Source of the DNA: Melioribacteraceae bacterium
GTDB taxonomy: Bacteria; Bacteroidota; Ignavibacteria; Ignavibacteriales; Melioribacteraceae
Assembly (NCBI GenBank): GCA_015494845.1
Contig: WGAL01000060.1
Coordinates: 1-5,769 of the forward strand
DNA: 5,769 nt
Direction: 5' to 3'
Shown here: piece by piece, positions 5,726-5,769 of the stretch
Numbering within the stretch: the stretch's first letter is position 1
How the letters are laid out: each line of letters begins with the position of its first letter
Notes under the pieces: generated by a model
Seen by the model: the letters and a program-made list of their open reading frames with translations, nothing else
Database searches by the model: none
Told to the model about the DNA's origin: nothing
Translations under genes and position numbers: made by a program

Positions 5726-5769
5726 ATGAAATTGAGCGAAACGGTTAAATCGATAAGTTATTTGAAAGC
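5726..5769 (+). CDS. Probable Phd/YefM-family antitoxin, first 14 codons (cut by window edge)
   Basis: Only MKLSETVKSISYLK plus two bases of the next codon is visible. The opening MKLSExVKxISYLKA is, from knowledge of the family, the typical N-terminus of Phd/YefM type II antitoxins (usually MKLSE-VKPISYLKANAAE), about 80-90 residues long, which bind DNA through this end and neutralise a RelE/ParE or Doc-type toxin encoded just downstream. The next codon begins GC, consistent with the expected Ala. Support from translation signals is good: AAGGA seven nt before ATG. With so few residues the identification rests on pattern recall; another short DNA-binding protein is possible. A toxin gene would be expected beyond the right edge. 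Confidence 0.6.
   Translation, partial: MKLSETVKSISYLK

Overview
The window looks like a moderately AT-rich Gram-negative bacterial chromosome. Shine-Dalgarno sites are recognisable (AGAGGTGG, GGGAG, AAGGA), but the fic and HIT genes have weak or no visible site. MurB is of the long (type I, Escherichia coli-like) kind, and a full-length ComEC is present. I cannot name the organism from this. Codon and base composition would fit an uncultured or host-associated anaerobe of the Fibrobacterota/Bacteroidota/Elusimicrobiota sort, but that is only a guess.

Left block (1-3968, all minus strand): an apparent three-gene operon read right to left. It runs comEC/rec2 (DNA-uptake channel with a metallo-beta-lactamase domain), then murB (peptidoglycan precursor synthesis), then a major facilitator transporter that leaves the window at base 1. 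The comEC stop abuts the murB start directly (TAA then ATG), and murB and the transporter are 12 nt apart with a strong ribosome site between them, so co-transcription is very likely. These are chromosomal housekeeping-type genes. Their grouping looks like an arrangement of convenience rather than one pathway.

Middle (3969-4224): a divergent intergenic region. It holds a good sigma70-like promoter for the rightward gene, a short GC hairpin, and a degenerate repeat (AACCACAAAG... then AAAG...AAAAATTT) that recurs just before the HIT gene.

Right block (4225-5769, plus strand): accessory-looking genes. A Bro-N/Fic fusion protein has a complete catalytic motif ([12 protein letters not shown]). 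A small HIT-superfamily protein follows, with a degenerate histidine triad (HGFHLWIFPR). At the window edge is the first 14 codons of what looks like a Phd/YefM antitoxin. Fic enzymes usually transfer AMP to proteins and HIT enzymes hydrolyse nucleotidyl bonds, so the fic-HIT neighbourhood may be a write/erase pair. That is inference only. The block reads like a small toxin-antitoxin or stress island beside a core operon.

No rRNA, tRNA, CRISPR array, transposase, integrase or recognisable riboswitch was seen.
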